This document shows, piece by piece, positions 1-8,895 of a stretch of DNA of 60,835 nt (its first letter is position 1; every line of letters begins with the position of its first letter). Under the pieces are notes generated by a model. The model had not been told where the DNA came from. It was given only the letters and a program-made list of their open reading frames with translations, and did not search any database. The stretch is from Acidobacteriaceae bacterium. Lineage in GTDB: Bacteria; Acidobacteriota; Terriglobia; Terriglobales; Acidobacteriaceae. The stretch lies in contig PLGG01000028.1 of the NCBI GenBank assembly GCA_003138515.1, positions 1 to 60,835 of the forward strand. The letters are read 5' to 3'. The position numbers and the translations under genes were made by a program.

Positions 1-591
1 GGGGTGGGTAAAAACAGGGAACAGGGACCAGGGAAAAGGGAACAGAAAAGCAGAGAACGGAGGAGCAGGGGGGAGGGGGTGGGGGTAGAAAGACAGGGGG
101 GGGTAAAGGCAGTGGTTCGTGGGTGGTGGTTAGTGGTTAGAAATGCGGGGAATCCAGTGGTGAGCGAACCGTGGTCGAGGGGCGGAAAAACAGGGACCCT
201 TCGACTTGGCTCAGGGCAGGCTTCGGGACCGAGGGAACAAGGGAACAGGGAACAGAAAAGCAGGGACCCTTCGACTTCACTCAGGGCAGGCTCCGGGACC
301 GTTCGACTTCGCTTGGGGCGGGCTTCGGGACCAAGCGAACGAGGGTGCAAGGGGCAAGGCAGCCAGGCAGCGATTCTGATTTGTGCGGTCTTTCGGTGAA
401 AGCGGATCATGGAACCATTTTGAGCCGAAGGGGGGAAATGATCGGCAAACTTCAGAGAGATCAGAGATCGAGGGTCAGAGGGCAGAAAAGGAACGACTTA
501 GTGGCGGTTTGGCGGAAGGATTTGGGTGGCGGGGGCTTGACACGAAGCCGCCCGCGCATCCAGCGGCCGCAAGCACCTCCGCGCAGGCGGT
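1..591. repeat. Non-coding repeat region with two repeat families
   Basis: No convincing gene is present here. Purine-rich low-complexity DNA built from variants of GGGAACAGGGAACAGAAAAG occurs around 10-60, 232-261 and 452-490. Three copies of a second unit, with core CTTCGACTT(C/G)(A/G)CT followed by a GGGC(A/G)GGC(T/C)(T/C)CGGGACC end, lie at 191-230, 261-300 and 301-332. The first two copies are near-identical 40-mers and the third is diverged and shorter. Reading frames across the region are just repeat translations with no recognisable domain. The purine-rich unit also resembles a stretch inside leuS at about 5423-5464. Confidence 0.7.
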
Positions 592-2619
592 TTAATGCTG
601 CGCCAGCGGGTCGGTTGGCGGAAACGCGAAACTTTTGTAGTCGGACGGCACCTGCTGATACAACTGCAGCGCGGTCTGGTACTCGCGCTCTGCCGCGTCG
701 TTCTGGTGGTTGGCTGCGTAGACGGCCGAAAGGACCTCGCGTGCGATGAGTGAATTGGGATCGAGCGCCGCAGCTCTTTCTGCGTGGGGAAGCGCCAGAT
801 CCGCTTTGCGATGACGCAAAAGACCAACCGCAACCACCCATTCACTGATGGCGGAGGGCTTGGGAATGTCGAAGCTGCCGTCAAACTCCAGGATCTCGCC
901 TGCAATTACCCGCGAAGGATTGAGGCCCTCGAATGTCTGATAGGGGTTCAGCGCACCGGGGCCCCAGAAATACCCTGTCAGCTCTTCAGAGCTCATAAAC
1001 ACGGGGCCGTCGATGTGAGGCGGAACCGGTTGCTGCTGACCCATGTCACTCAGGGCAGAGAAGAAGGTAGGCAGGCGCTTGCACGGAATCTGAAAGTTGG
1101 CCGGATCGGGCAGGGCCGAATAGGCAAACCAGCAATTCGTGATGCCGCGCGCGGCCAGATTGGCGTGCAGGGCTTTCAGGCCTCCGCTCCAGCCTACGTT
1201 TGAGTCCTCAAGAACCTTATAGGTGCGATAAGGGCCGCCGAAGGCCTCATTGGAGTATGGCAAATAGTTGGGAAAAGCGTGGAGAGATGAGGCCACGTCG
1301 AGCAAGACGAGCAGAGCTACGGCCCAGGCCCACTTGCGCGACTGTTTGAGAAGCGCCGCCGCGGCGCCGGCCGCGAGCACAATGAGGAACGGCATGATGG
1401 GCAGGATATGCCGGATCCCGATATCGAGCTTTGACGTCATTGCGGCACCAAAGAAGATAAGCGGGGGCAAAACGAGGAACACGGCTTCGCGGCGGAATTC
1501 GTTCATTCTCAAGGCGCGCGCAAAGGGAACGAGCGCCAGCAACAAAAGGAAGCCGATGGTCATTTTGATCAGAAATGCGGCGGGGAAGTAGAACCATTTG
1601 CCTTGCGGGTAGCGCTGTCCCAACAGGAACATCGGCCTTCCCTCGCGGCTCAGCATCGTGACGTCGGTGAAGCCGAAGAGATACGACTCGGGCAGCAGAT
1701 GATGCCGCTTAGCAAATCCGATCATGGCCCTTTCCGCAGGATAATGAAGTTGCTGAACATACGCGTCGCTGGGCGGATTGATTTGCTGGCCGCCCGGCCG
1801 GGCTGCGTAGCGGAATCCGTAAAAGGCCCAGAGAATGACGATGGCGACTAGAAGAATGGTCGCAAAGACTCCGGCGCTCTTCAGCCACTCCCTGGCGGCC
1901 GGGACGATGGGTTTGGAAGTGTTTTCATGGTCATGCACGAAGAGGAGTTCACCCAGGCTGAGCAGGGCCAGAATGGGGAAGAGCAGGACAGCCGAGTGTT
2001 TTGCAGCCAGGGCGAGGCCGGCAGCCAAGCAGCAGAGGCTTAGCCGAAAATACGATGGCCTCTTGAAGTAGCGATAAAAAGAGTAGACTGCGCCGAAAAT
2101 GCAGCACGTTGCGCCCATATCGGTTCCGAGCAGCGGGCCGTGCGCGAGAATGAGCGGGTCAAAGACGAAAAGCAGGAGCGCAAGGAGCGCCGCGGCATCG
2201 CCGAACATCTGCCTCGCCGCGAGGACCACGAGGAGAGCGAGCACGAAGGCGAAGATGCTCACTGCGGCGCGCGCATGAGAGAGAACAGCGTCTGCGCCGG
2301 GCGCACTCATCATTAGCATGCCGCCAAAACCGGAGGCCGCGCGGAAGTTGATATTGGGCACATCGGGATATTTGGGCTTCGACACGAGAAGGGGCAGTGT
2401 GGCTACCAGCTTTACCAGCGGCGGATGTTCGGGATTGATCCCGAAATCGGAGCGCAGCCAATAGGAGTAGCCCGCATACATGTGCGCCGGCTCATCGAAG
2501 GTCTGTGACTCCAGGCGAACGGAGAGATAGAGCTCCAGGGCAAAGACGACGAACAGAGCAGCAATGGCCGGCAGGAACCACTTGCGTGGAACGGCAATCC
2601 GGGGAAGCGACGACGCCAT
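592..2619 (-). CDS. PMT/GT39-type membrane glycosyltransferase with C-terminal TPR-like tail
   Basis: A 675-residue multi-spanning membrane protein. After the first membrane helix (about residues 16-34) comes the acidic motif DEPAH (residues 42-46), placed as in the first periplasmic loop of PMT/ArnT-like glycosyltransferases, where an acidic residue helps transfer a sugar from a polyprenyl-phosphate donor. Around ten further hydrophobic segments follow. A soluble C-terminus ends in an alanine-rich helical repeat (about 600-670) that looks like one or two TPR units. The start is the ATG at 2619, preceded by GAGG at good spacing. The acceptor cannot be told from sequence; a glycan or protein substrate in the envelope is the family expectation. 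The gene is alone on this strand and divergent from the endonuclease IV gene. Confidence 0.8.
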   Translation of the reverse strand: MASSLPRIAVPRKWFLPAIAALFVVFALELYLSVRLESQTFDEPAHMYAGYSYWLRSDFGINPEHPPLVKLVATLPLLVSKPKYPDVPNINFRAASGFGGMLMMSAPGADAVLSHARAAVSIFAFVLALLVVLAARQMFGDAAALLALLLFVFDPLILAHGPLLGTDMGATCCIFGAVYSFYRYFKRPSYFRLSLCCLAAGLALAAKHSAVLLFPILALLSLGELLFVHDHENTSKPIVPAAREWLKSAGVFATILLVAIVILWAFYGFRYAARPGGQQINPPSDAYVQQLHYPAERAMIGFAKRHHLLPESYLFGFTDVTMLSREGRPMFLLGQRYPQGKWFYFPAAFLIKMTIGFLLLLALVPFARALRMNEFRREAVFLVLPPLIFFGAAMTSKLDIGIRHILPIMPFLIVLAAGAAAALLKQSRKWAWAVALLVLLDVASSLHAFPNYLPYSNEAFGGPYRTYKVLEDSNVGWSGGLKALHANLAARGITNCWFAYSALPDPANFQIPCKRLPTFFSALSDMGQQQPVPPHIDGPVFMSSEELTGYFWGPGALNPYQTFEGLNPSRVIAGEILEFDGSFDIPKPSAISEWVVAVGLLRHRKADLALPHAERAAALDPNSLIAREVLSAVYAANHQNDAAEREYQTALQLYQQVPSDYKSFAFPPTDPLAQH

Positions 2620-2761
2620 GGGATGACCTCGGAGCGAAGAATCAGGTTGTGGGTACTGTTTCTTGCTGCGGAAACAACTCTGCGGGCCGACAGCCGGAAA
2701 AGCTCATCATAAGTGGGTAGGGGCGTATCTTTCAACAGCCGTTTTAGACAAAAGGTCCTAT

Positions 2762-2767
2762 TAAACT
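2762..2767 (+). promoter_or_regulatory. Candidate -10 box for a leaderless nfo transcript
   Basis: TAAACT ends exactly six bases before the nfo ATG at 2774, and no purine-rich ribosome-binding site lies between. With normal -10 to +1 spacing, transcription would begin at the start codon. The same arrangement recurs at several genes in this window, which is the main reason to record it. Confidence 0.4.
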
Positions 2768-2773
2768 GATCGC

Positions 2774-3628
2774 ATGGCCAAGAGGATCGGGGTGCACCTG
2801 GGGACGGCGGGAGGGGCGTCGAACGCAGTGGAATGCGCGAGGAAGATCGGCGCCAATACTTTCCAGATTTTTTCTTCGAGCCCGCGCATGTGGCGCGCGC
2901 CGAAGGTCGACCCCAAGCAGGCAGAGCGGATGCGCGAGTTGCGCGCCAAGCTCGACGTCGGGCCGCTGGTGATCCACACGAGCTACCTGGTTAACGTCTG
3001 CAGCCAGTCGAGCGAGATTCGCGAGAAGAGTGTTGCAGCTTTTCGCGGCGAAATCGAGCGGGCTCTGGATTGGGGCGCGGAATATCTCGTGTTGCATCCG
3101 GGGTCGTGGAAGGGACTGATGCGCGACGAGGGCCTGAAGCTTGCGGCGGACTCGATTGAGCGAGCGATCGACGGGCAGCCGTGGCATGGAACCGGGTTCC
3201 ACATCCTGATTGAGAACACGGCCGGCTCGGAGTTTTCGCTGGGCGGCAGCTTTGAGCAAGTGGCCGAATTGGTGGAGCGACTGAAGAACCACGCGCCCGT
3301 GGCCGTGTGTCTCGACACATGCCACACGCATGTGGCTGGCTACGACATGGTGAGCGCCGAAGGTTACGAAGCGACGATGAAGCAAGCCGGTGCGACGATC
3401 GGCCTCGATGCGGTGCGCGTGTGGCACTGCAATGATGCCAAGGCTGAGCGTGGATCGAAGCTCGACCGGCACGAGCACATCGGCGAGGGAACGATGGGAC
3501 TGGAACCTTTCCGGCGCCTCTTGAACGACGCGCGCTTCGATCATTGCGCGTTCATCGCGGAGACGCCCATCGATGAAGAGGGCGACGAGGAGCGGAACGT
3601 GAGGGCGCTGAAGAGGCTGGTGCGGTAA
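2774..3628 (+). CDS. nfo: Deoxyribonuclease IV (apurinic/apyrimidinic endonuclease)
   Basis: A 284-residue TIM-barrel AP endonuclease that cleaves DNA 5' to abasic sites in base excision repair. It shows the family signatures in order: the N-terminal GVHLGTAGG segment, HPGS near residue 113, IENTAG, CLDTCHTH with metal-ligand histidines near residues 180-185, HCNDAK, HIGEGTMG and the C-terminal ETP. The metal-ligand His, Glu and Asp positions all appear to be present and the length is normal. There is no clear ribosome-binding site, and TAAACT six bases upstream suggests a leaderless message. It stands alone between the divergent glycosyltransferase and the toxin-antitoxin pair. Confidence 0.95.
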   Translation: MAKRIGVHLGTAGGASNAVECARKIGANTFQIFSSSPRMWRAPKVDPKQAERMRELRAKLDVGPLVIHTSYLVNVCSQSSEIREKSVAAFRGEIERALDWGAEYLVLHPGSWKGLMRDEGLKLAADSIERAIDGQPWHGTGFHILIENTAGSEFSLGGSFEQVAELVERLKNHAPVAVCLDTCHTHVAGYDMVSAEGYEATMKQAGATIGLDAVRVWHCNDAKAERGSKLDRHEHIGEGTMGLEPFRRLLNDARFDHCAFIAETPIDEEGDEERNVRALKRLVR

Positions 3629-3649
3629 GGACGAGCGGGTTGCGCTGCG

Positions 3650-3668
3650 GGTAGCATTTTGCTACCAT
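3650..3668 (+). promoter_or_regulatory. Palindromic operator overlapping a -10 box of the toxin-antitoxin operon
   Basis: GGTAGC-ATTTT-GCTACC is a perfect 6-bp inverted repeat at 3650-3666. Its right arm overlaps TACCAT (3663-3668), which lies six bases before the antitoxin ATG at 3675. This is the position expected for an autoregulatory operator bound by a ParD-like antitoxin. The palindrome and overlap are seen; the binding protein and promoter role are inferred. Confidence 0.5.
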
Positions 3669-3674
3669 GGGACC

Positions 3675-4073
3675 ATGAGTCAGCCGGTCAAATTGTCGGA
3701 TGAGCTTGTGCTGCAAGCACGGATCGTGGCAGAAACCCAGGAGCGTTCAATCGCTGGCCAAGTGGAGTTCTGGGCCAAGATCGGGCGTTCTGTCGAGCGC
3801 CTGTTCGACGGGCGCCAGATCGACACCTTGCAAAAGTCGGCACAGGCTCCGCCAATCGGCGACCTGTTGGAGGTTGTGGATACGCCAAAGGGAAGAAAGA
3901 TGTTTCAGGCGTTCCTTGAAAGTGAACCGTATCCGCACTACCGTGCCCATCCAAACGTGAAGGGACTCTTGATTCGGATCGAAGAAGATGGCACAGAGAC
4001 CGCCGGACGATTCGTCAATCGACAGTTCATCGCGGAGCGACCAAGGCCATCACGGGCACGAGCTGCGCGGTGA
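3675..4073 (+). CDS. ParD-like antitoxin of a type II toxin-antitoxin pair
   Basis: A 132-residue protein. The N-terminal ~50 residues (VKLSDELVLQARIVAETQER, then a GQVEFWAKIGRSVE segment) match the ribbon-helix-helix ParD-like family. The rest is a charged tail that probably contacts the toxin. Its stop overlaps the GTG start of the downstream kinase-like toxin by four bases (GTGA), so the two are translationally coupled in the usual antitoxin-first order. A perfect palindrome just upstream is a plausible self-regulatory site. Its role would be to neutralise the partner and repress the operon. The family call rests on the short N-terminal motif and the context. Confidence 0.75.
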   Translation: MSQPVKLSDELVLQARIVAETQERSIAGQVEFWAKIGRSVERLFDGRQIDTLQKSAQAPPIGDLLEVVDTPKGRKMFQAFLESEPYPHYRAHPNVKGLLIRIEEDGTETAGRFVNRQFIAERPRPSRARAAR

Positions 4074-4654
4074 ATGAACTGTTACAACGCCGCCCGATCA
4101 TGGTGGCATTGGCAGCGCCGAACGGTGCAGGAAAGTCCTCCTTTTACTCCACGTATCTCAAGCAGTCGAGACTACCCTTCATCAACGCCGACCGAATTTC
4201 TCTCCAAACAGGTGTAAGTGCCTACAAAGCTGCCGAGCTCGCCGACGAGATCAGGCGTGGTCTGGTTGAGCAACAGCAGAGCTTTATCTTCGAGACGGTA
4301 TTCTCCGACCCGGTTGGCGCAAAGCTGCAGTTTTTGAAAGAAACTGAGGCAAAGGGCTACGGGGTTGTACTCATTTTTATTGGCATCGATAGCCCGCAAA
4401 TCTCAGAAGCGCGCGTCGCGATGCGCGTTTCTAAGGGCGGGCACGATGTCCCGTCGAATAAGATCGCCGAACGTTACTCGCGGACGATGAGGAACCTGCA
4501 GCGGGCATTTACTGAGATCCACAATATTCGCGTATATGACAATAGCGATCTGGAAAGGCCGTACCGTTTGGTTGCTTCAACGGATGAGGGGCGGCAACTC
4601 GTCGTCCATCCGCCGACTCCGGCGTGGCTGAAACCGCTGTTGCCGACAGAGTAG
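4070..4654 (+). CDS. Zeta-toxin-like kinase (P-loop toxin of the toxin-antitoxin pair)
   Basis: A 194-residue P-loop protein. The Walker A is APNGAGKSS (about residues 16-24), followed by FINADRIS, a substrate-site motif typical of zeta toxins and COG4185-type ATPases, and FETVFSDP (about 74-81). An arginine-containing lid segment, MRVSKGGHDVP, follows. Zeta toxins phosphorylate UDP-N-acetylglucosamine and so block peptidoglycan synthesis; the same substrate is likely here but not proven. The GTG start at 4070 overlaps the antitoxin stop. All core motifs look intact, so the toxin is probably active. Confidence 0.8.
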   Translation: MNELLQRRPIMVALAAPNGAGKSSFYSTYLKQSRLPFINADRISLQTGVSAYKAAELADEIRRGLVEQQQSFIFETVFSDPVGAKLQFLKETEAKGYGVVLIFIGIDSPQISEARVAMRVSKGGHDVPSNKIAERYSRTMRNLQRAFTEIHNIRVYDNSDLERPYRLVASTDEGRQLVVHPPTPAWLKPLLPTE

Positions 4655-4682
4655 CGCGCTCCGCCGTTTACACTGAAAAGTG

Positions 4683-7223
4683 ATGGCGGACGAGAAAGAA
4701 CAACTGCGCTACGATCCGGCGGCGATCGAGCAGAAGTGGCAACAGCGCTGGGCCGCGGATCCCACACTCTACGCGGCTGAGCCGGCGACAAGCAACAAAC
4801 CCAAGTACTACGTCCTGGAGATGCTGCCGTATCCCAGCGGGCAACTGCACATGGGACACGTGCGCAACTACGCGATCGGCGACGCGCTGGCGCGGCAGAT
4901 GTGGATGCGCGGCTACAACGTGCTGCACCCCATGGGTTGGGACGCGTTCGGGCTGCCGGCCGAGAACGCAGCGCTCAAGAACAATACGCCGCCGCGTGAG
5001 TGGACGCTGGGCAACATCGCAGCCATGAAGCGCCAGTTTAAACGGCTGGGCATGGGATTCGACTGGGCCACAGAGGTCACAACCTGCTTGCCCGACTACT
5101 ACCGCTGGAACCAGTGGTTCTTCTTGCGCATGTACGAGAAGGGCCTGGCCTATCGCAAAAAGAGCAAAGTGAACTGGTGCCCGGAGTGCGCGACTGTGTT
5201 GGCCAATGAGCAGGTAATCGACGGCTGCTGCTGGCGCCACGAAGACACGAAGGTGGAGCAGCGCGATCTGGTGCAGTGGTTCTTTCGCATCACGGCCTAC
5301 GCTCAGGAGTTGCTGGAAGGCCTGGACAAGCTGGACGGCTGGCCCGAGAAAGTCCGCACGATGCAGCGCAACTGGATCGGGCGCAGCGAGGGGACGGAGG
5401 TCGATTTCTTCTTAGAAGAAATCAAACAGAGATCAGGGACTAGGGACCAGGGATTAGAAAAGCAACGGATTCGGGTGTTCACGACGCGCGTCGACACGAT
5501 TTTTGGTGCGACCAGCGTGCAGTTGGCGCCCGAACATCCGCTGGTGAAGGCTTTCACCGCGGAAGATGCGGACCTGAAGGAAAAGGTAGACGAGCTACTT
5601 GCGCAGCAGAAGACGGCCAGGGAAGCGGGCGATCTGGGCGCGATCGACAAGCACGGCGTGGCGACGGGGCGCTTCGCTGTTAATCCATATAGCGGCGAGC
5701 GCGTTCCGATCTGGGTGGCGAACTACATTTTGATGGACTACGGGACTGGCGCCATTATGAGCGTGCCTGCCCACGACGAACGCGACTTTGAGTTCGCTAC
5801 GAAATACGGGATCGAGATCAGGCAAGTGATCAAGCCGCTCGAGGAGGCTGATGGCTCGAATGCGCTGCCCTTCGTTTCCGAGGATGGCATGCTGGTGAAC
5901 TCCGGCGAGTACAACGGATTGAGCTGCGTCCAAGCGCAGAAGAAGCTTCAGGAAGTGGCGACACGAGGGCAGTTTGGCGAGGAAAAGGTCATCTTTCGCT
6001 TGAAGGATTGGGGCGTGAGCCGACAGCGCTACTGGGGTACGCCGATTCCCATGATTCACTGCGAGCGCGACGGCCTGGTTGCGGTGCCGGACGATCAGTT
6101 GCCGGTGATTTTGCCGGAGAAGATCGAGATCACGCAGCAGGGCGGCTCACCGCTGGGGCGTGTGCCAGACTTTGTGAACACCACCTGCCCCAAATGCGGC
6201 GGACCGGCGCGCCGCGAGACTGACACGATGGACACGTTCGTCGATTCGAGCTGGTACTTCTACCGCTATACCGACGCGAAGAATGCAAAGGCGCCCTTCG
6301 ATCCGGCGATTGTGAAATATTGGTTTCCCATCGACCAGTACATCGGCGGCGTGGAGCACGCCATTCTGCATTTGATCTACTCGCGTTTCTGGACCAAGGT
6401 GATGCGCGACCTCGGTCTGGTAGAAAACGACGAGCCGACAAAGCGCCTCTTCACGCAGGGCATGGTGATCAAAGACGGCGCGAAGATGTCGAAGTCGAAG
6501 GGCAACGTGGTTTCGCCCGACGACATGGTGGCGCGCTACGGCGCCGACTCCGCGCGCATGTACTCGCTTTTTGCCGCGCCGCCCGACCGCGATCTTGACT
6601 GGCAGGAGGATGGAGTCGCAGGAGTGAGCCGCTTTTTGGGCCGCGTTTGGCGGATCGTCACAAAATACGCGCCTGTTGCACGCACGGCGAGCGCGCAGAC
6701 GGTTGACGCACCGGCAGGCCTTTCGCTAACACTTCTTAGAAAGCTGCACAAGACGATCGCCAAGGTCACGCAGGATTTTGAAGGCCGCTGGCACTTCAAT
6801 ACGGACGTAGCTGCAATCATGGAGCTCGTCAACGAGATGCAGGACGCGGATGCGCAGCTCGCATCGGGCGAGGTTGCCGCACCTGTCGTCCGCGAACTGC
6901 TGCGCACGCTGGTTTTGCTGCTTGCGCCGTTCGCGCCATTTCTCGCCGCGGAGCTTTGGGAAGAACTGGGTGAGGATGGTGCAATCCTGCGCGCGCCCTG
7001 GCCCAAAAGCGATCCCTCGCTTGCAAAGGAAGATGAGATCGAGATTCCTGTGCAGATCAACGGCAAGTTGGTCACGGTGGTTCGCGTCGCAGCAGGGGCG
7101 GATCCAGGAACAATGGAGACTGCGGCGCTGGTCAACGACAAGGTGCGCGACCGCATTGCGGGCAAGACCCTGGTGAAGGTGATTGCCGTGCCGGGCAGAG
7201 CGGTCAATTTGGTCGTAAAGTGA
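4683..7223 (+). CDS. leuS: Leucyl-tRNA synthetase
   Basis: A class I aminoacyl-tRNA synthetase of 846 residues that charges tRNA-Leu. HMGH is at residues 56-59 and KMSKS at 601-605, with the CP1 editing domain between them (TTRVDTIFG, where the usual motif has Pro in place of Val) and the anticodon-binding C-terminus. I chose the ATG at 4683; a GTG lies one codon upstream. TACACT at 4669-4674 could be a -10 box for a nearly leaderless message. About 14 extra residues at roughly 247-261 (KQRSGTRDQGLEKQ) lie at the entrance to the editing domain. Their DNA (5423-5464) resembles the purine-rich intergenic repeat seen at 10-60, which suggests an in-frame repeat insertion. The enzyme must still work if this is the only copy. 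Confidence 0.96.
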   Translation: MADEKEQLRYDPAAIEQKWQQRWAADPTLYAAEPATSNKPKYYVLEMLPYPSGQLHMGHVRNYAIGDALARQMWMRGYNVLHPMGWDAFGLPAENAALKNNTPPREWTLGNIAAMKRQFKRLGMGFDWATEVTTCLPDYYRWNQWFFLRMYEKGLAYRKKSKVNWCPECATVLANEQVIDGCCWRHEDTKVEQRDLVQWFFRITAYAQELLEGLDKLDGWPEKVRTMQRNWIGRSEGTEVDFFLEEIKQRSGTRDQGLEKQRIRVFTTRVDTIFGATSVQLAPEHPLVKAFTAEDADLKEKVDELLAQQKTAREAGDLGAIDKHGVATGRFAVNPYSGERVPIWVANYILMDYGTGAIMSVPAHDERDFEFATKYGIEIRQVIKPLEEADGSNALPFVSEDGMLVNSGEYNGLSCVQAQKKLQEVATRGQFGEEKVIFRLKDWGVSRQRYWGTPIPMIHCERDGLVAVPDDQLPVILPEKIEITQQGGSPLGRVPDFVNTTCPKCGGPARRETDTMDTFVDSSWYFYRYTDAKNAKAPFDPAIVKYWFPIDQYIGGVEHAILHLIYSRFWTKVMRDLGLVENDEPTKRLFTQGMVIKDGAKMSKSKGNVVSPDDMVARYGADSARMYSLFAAPPDRDLDWQEDGVAGVSRFLGRVWRIVTKYAPVARTASAQTVDAPAGLSLTLLRKLHKTIAKVTQDFEGRWHFNTDVAAIMELVNEMQDADAQLASGEVAAPVVRELLRTLVLLLAPFAPFLAAELWEELGEDGAILRAPWPKSDPSLAKEDEIEIPVQINGKLVTVVRVAAGADPGTMETAALVNDKVRDRIAGKTLVKVIAVPGRAVNLVVK
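5423..5464 (+). repeat. Purine-rich repeat unit inside leuS
   Basis: The stretch around 5423-5464 is made of GATCAGGGACTAGGGACCAGGG-like units followed by ATTAGAAAAGC. It shares AGGGACCAGGGA and AGAAAAGCA with the intergenic repeat at 10-60. It is far more purine-biased than the flanking leuS sequence, and it stays in frame. Confidence 0.6.
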
Positions 7224-8170
7224 GGGCTGGTCGTGTGGTGAGGACAGTTTCCGTGGCGAGTGTTCACGGCAACGCTCCGGTTCGCGGAACGCAATTGCTG
7301 GTCGTGCACATGGGCGAGGTCTTCCGGCGTCCTTCGCTCGTCGCCATCGAGATTGCATGGCGCTGGCTCTTCGGAGTTCCGTTTCTTTTCATCTGCTTGA
7401 AACAGGGCCAACAGATCCTCGCCGCATTTCCGCTTGAATCGTCGGGCGCGGGCTCGCTCGATTCGCAGAATCCATGGGTTGCCGCTGTGCAACTTTCGAA
7501 TACCGCTGCGTTCTATGAGCCGCATGTGCTCGCCGTGCTGAGGTGGCTGCTGCCGGTGGCAGCGCTGGCCTGGGTAGTCGTTTCAGGCCTGGGCCGGAAT
7601 CTCCTGCTCATGCGCATGGAATCCCGCGTGCCTTCTCGGCCAGCGACAATGATCGTTTTGCAGGCAGGATGGCTGGCATTGTTTGGTTTTACGCTGTGGG
7701 GTTGGCTCCGATGTATGCATTGGGCGGCGGCCACGCACATCACTGCGGGCGCGGAGCCGGACCTCGTCGGCTATTTCATCTGGACGATTCTTCTGGCACT
7801 CGGCTTCTTCACGGCATTCGCGCTGACCAGTTGGGTTCTGACGATCACGCCGATTCTGGTTCTGCTCGAACGGCGGCACTCCGTGCTCTCAAGTCTTGAA
7901 CAAGCTTTGAGGCTGGGGAGGGCCTTCTCCGGCAAGCTGGCAGAGATCAACCTGGTTCTGGGGATCGTCAAGCTGGCGTTGCTTGTGGTGGCGATGGTCT
8001 TTTCCGCGGCGCCTCTGCCGTTCAGCGACGAGCTGGGTCCCGGCGCGATGCACTTGGTGGCGGCCGCATCCGGCGTCTTCTTCCTTGTTGCGAACGACTT
8101 TTTTCAAGTGGTGCGGCTGAAGGCGTTCATCGAATTCTGGCGCATCTTCCGGGGCGGCGCTGTCGCTTGA
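7220..8170 (+). CDS. Integral membrane protein of unknown function
   Basis: A 316-residue protein with about six hydrophobic segments: near residues 48-65, 107-130, 150-170, 185-215, 240-262 and 270-290. No catalytic or binding motif was recognised. The GTG start overlaps the leuS stop by four bases (GTGA), which suggests translational coupling to leuS. A later in-frame ATG near 7310 is an alternative start that would remove an uncharacteristic N-terminal extension. I do not recognise the family. Confidence 0.7.
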   Translation: MRAGRVVRTVSVASVHGNAPVRGTQLLVVHMGEVFRRPSLVAIEIAWRWLFGVPFLFICLKQGQQILAAFPLESSGAGSLDSQNPWVAAVQLSNTAAFYEPHVLAVLRWLLPVAALAWVVVSGLGRNLLLMRMESRVPSRPATMIVLQAGWLALFGFTLWGWLRCMHWAAATHITAGAEPDLVGYFIWTILLALGFFTAFALTSWVLTITPILVLLERRHSVLSSLEQALRLGRAFSGKLAEINLVLGIVKLALLVVAMVFSAAPLPFSDELGPGAMHLVAAASGVFFLVANDFFQVVRLKAFIEFWRIFRGGAVA

Positions 8171-8171
8171 T

Positions 8172-8807
8172 CTAATTGGTTGCCGGCTGTGCGGCCTCCT
8201 CTTTCAGGAACGAGTCGCTCAGCGTCTTTTTGTCGCGCGCGATTGGCAACAAGGTGGGATAAAACTGCACAAACGTGGTGTCCACGGCGGCGTGTTCCTG
8301 GTGGCACGAGTAGCAAGCGGCGGTCTGCGGAAATACCTTGCCATTCGAAGTCGGCGAAGCGAAGTCGAAGAATGCCCATCCGCCGGGGTACCGCGCGACA
8401 TCCTTCACATGCACCTCAATCCCCATCACCGAAGTGCCCTGGAAATGACCATGCTGGTTGATCGATCCCTTGCTCATGGCTTCACGCGACTCCAGCACCA
8501 TAACAGTCTTGTCGGGCCACGTACCTGTGGCCACAAAGCTGCGATACGCCTCGGGATTGACGAACACGTTGTCGAACATAGTCATATCCGCGGGCTTGGG
8601 GCTGTAGCTCATGTCCACGCCGGAGCTCAAATAGATCCATTCGCGGTAATTTGTGGGGGGAAGCATGTCCCCGTTGGCGGCATAGGCGGGCGCCGGCGCG
8701 GTGGCAGCGGCGACAACGGCTGGCAATCGCGGAGAAGTCGTGGAAACTGTAATTGCAGCGGCAAGTAGGCAGACAGCTCCGCCGCCGACGAGAGTTTTGG
8801 AAATCAT
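8172..8807 (-). CDS. Cytochrome P460 family periplasmic haem protein
   Basis: About 211 residues with an N-terminal signal/anchor (MISKTLVGGGAVCLLAAAIT) followed by an Ala/Pro-rich linker. The domain begins at YREWIYLSSGVDMSY, which is typical of cytochrome P460 proteins, and ends with a single CYSCHQ haem-c motif near the C-terminus. Characterised members oxidise hydroxylamine or bind NO; many homologues have no known substrate. I prefer the ATG at 8807, which has GGAAGG four bases upstream, over an in-frame GTG four codons earlier that overlaps that site. It lies downstream of the MCE gene on the same strand with a 90-bp gap. Confidence 0.85.
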   Translation of the reverse strand: MISKTLVGGGAVCLLAAAITVSTTSPRLPAVVAAATAPAPAYAANGDMLPPTNYREWIYLSSGVDMSYSPKPADMTMFDNVFVNPEAYRSFVATGTWPDKTVMVLESREAMSKGSINQHGHFQGTSVMGIEVHVKDVARYPGGWAFFDFASPTSNGKVFPQTAACYSCHQEHAAVDTTFVQFYPTLLPIARDKKTLSDSFLKEEAAQPATN

Positions 8808-8895
8808 ATGACCTTCCACATCAAGATATGCGAGATGTCGCGGCCGGGAATTCCGTGCGGTCGCCGCTACCCCGCCGTCGTCGAGTGCGCCACGG

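Noticed and set aside
1..350. CRISPR array
   Set aside because: Repeat spacing and unit lengths vary, two copies abut directly and no cas gene is near.
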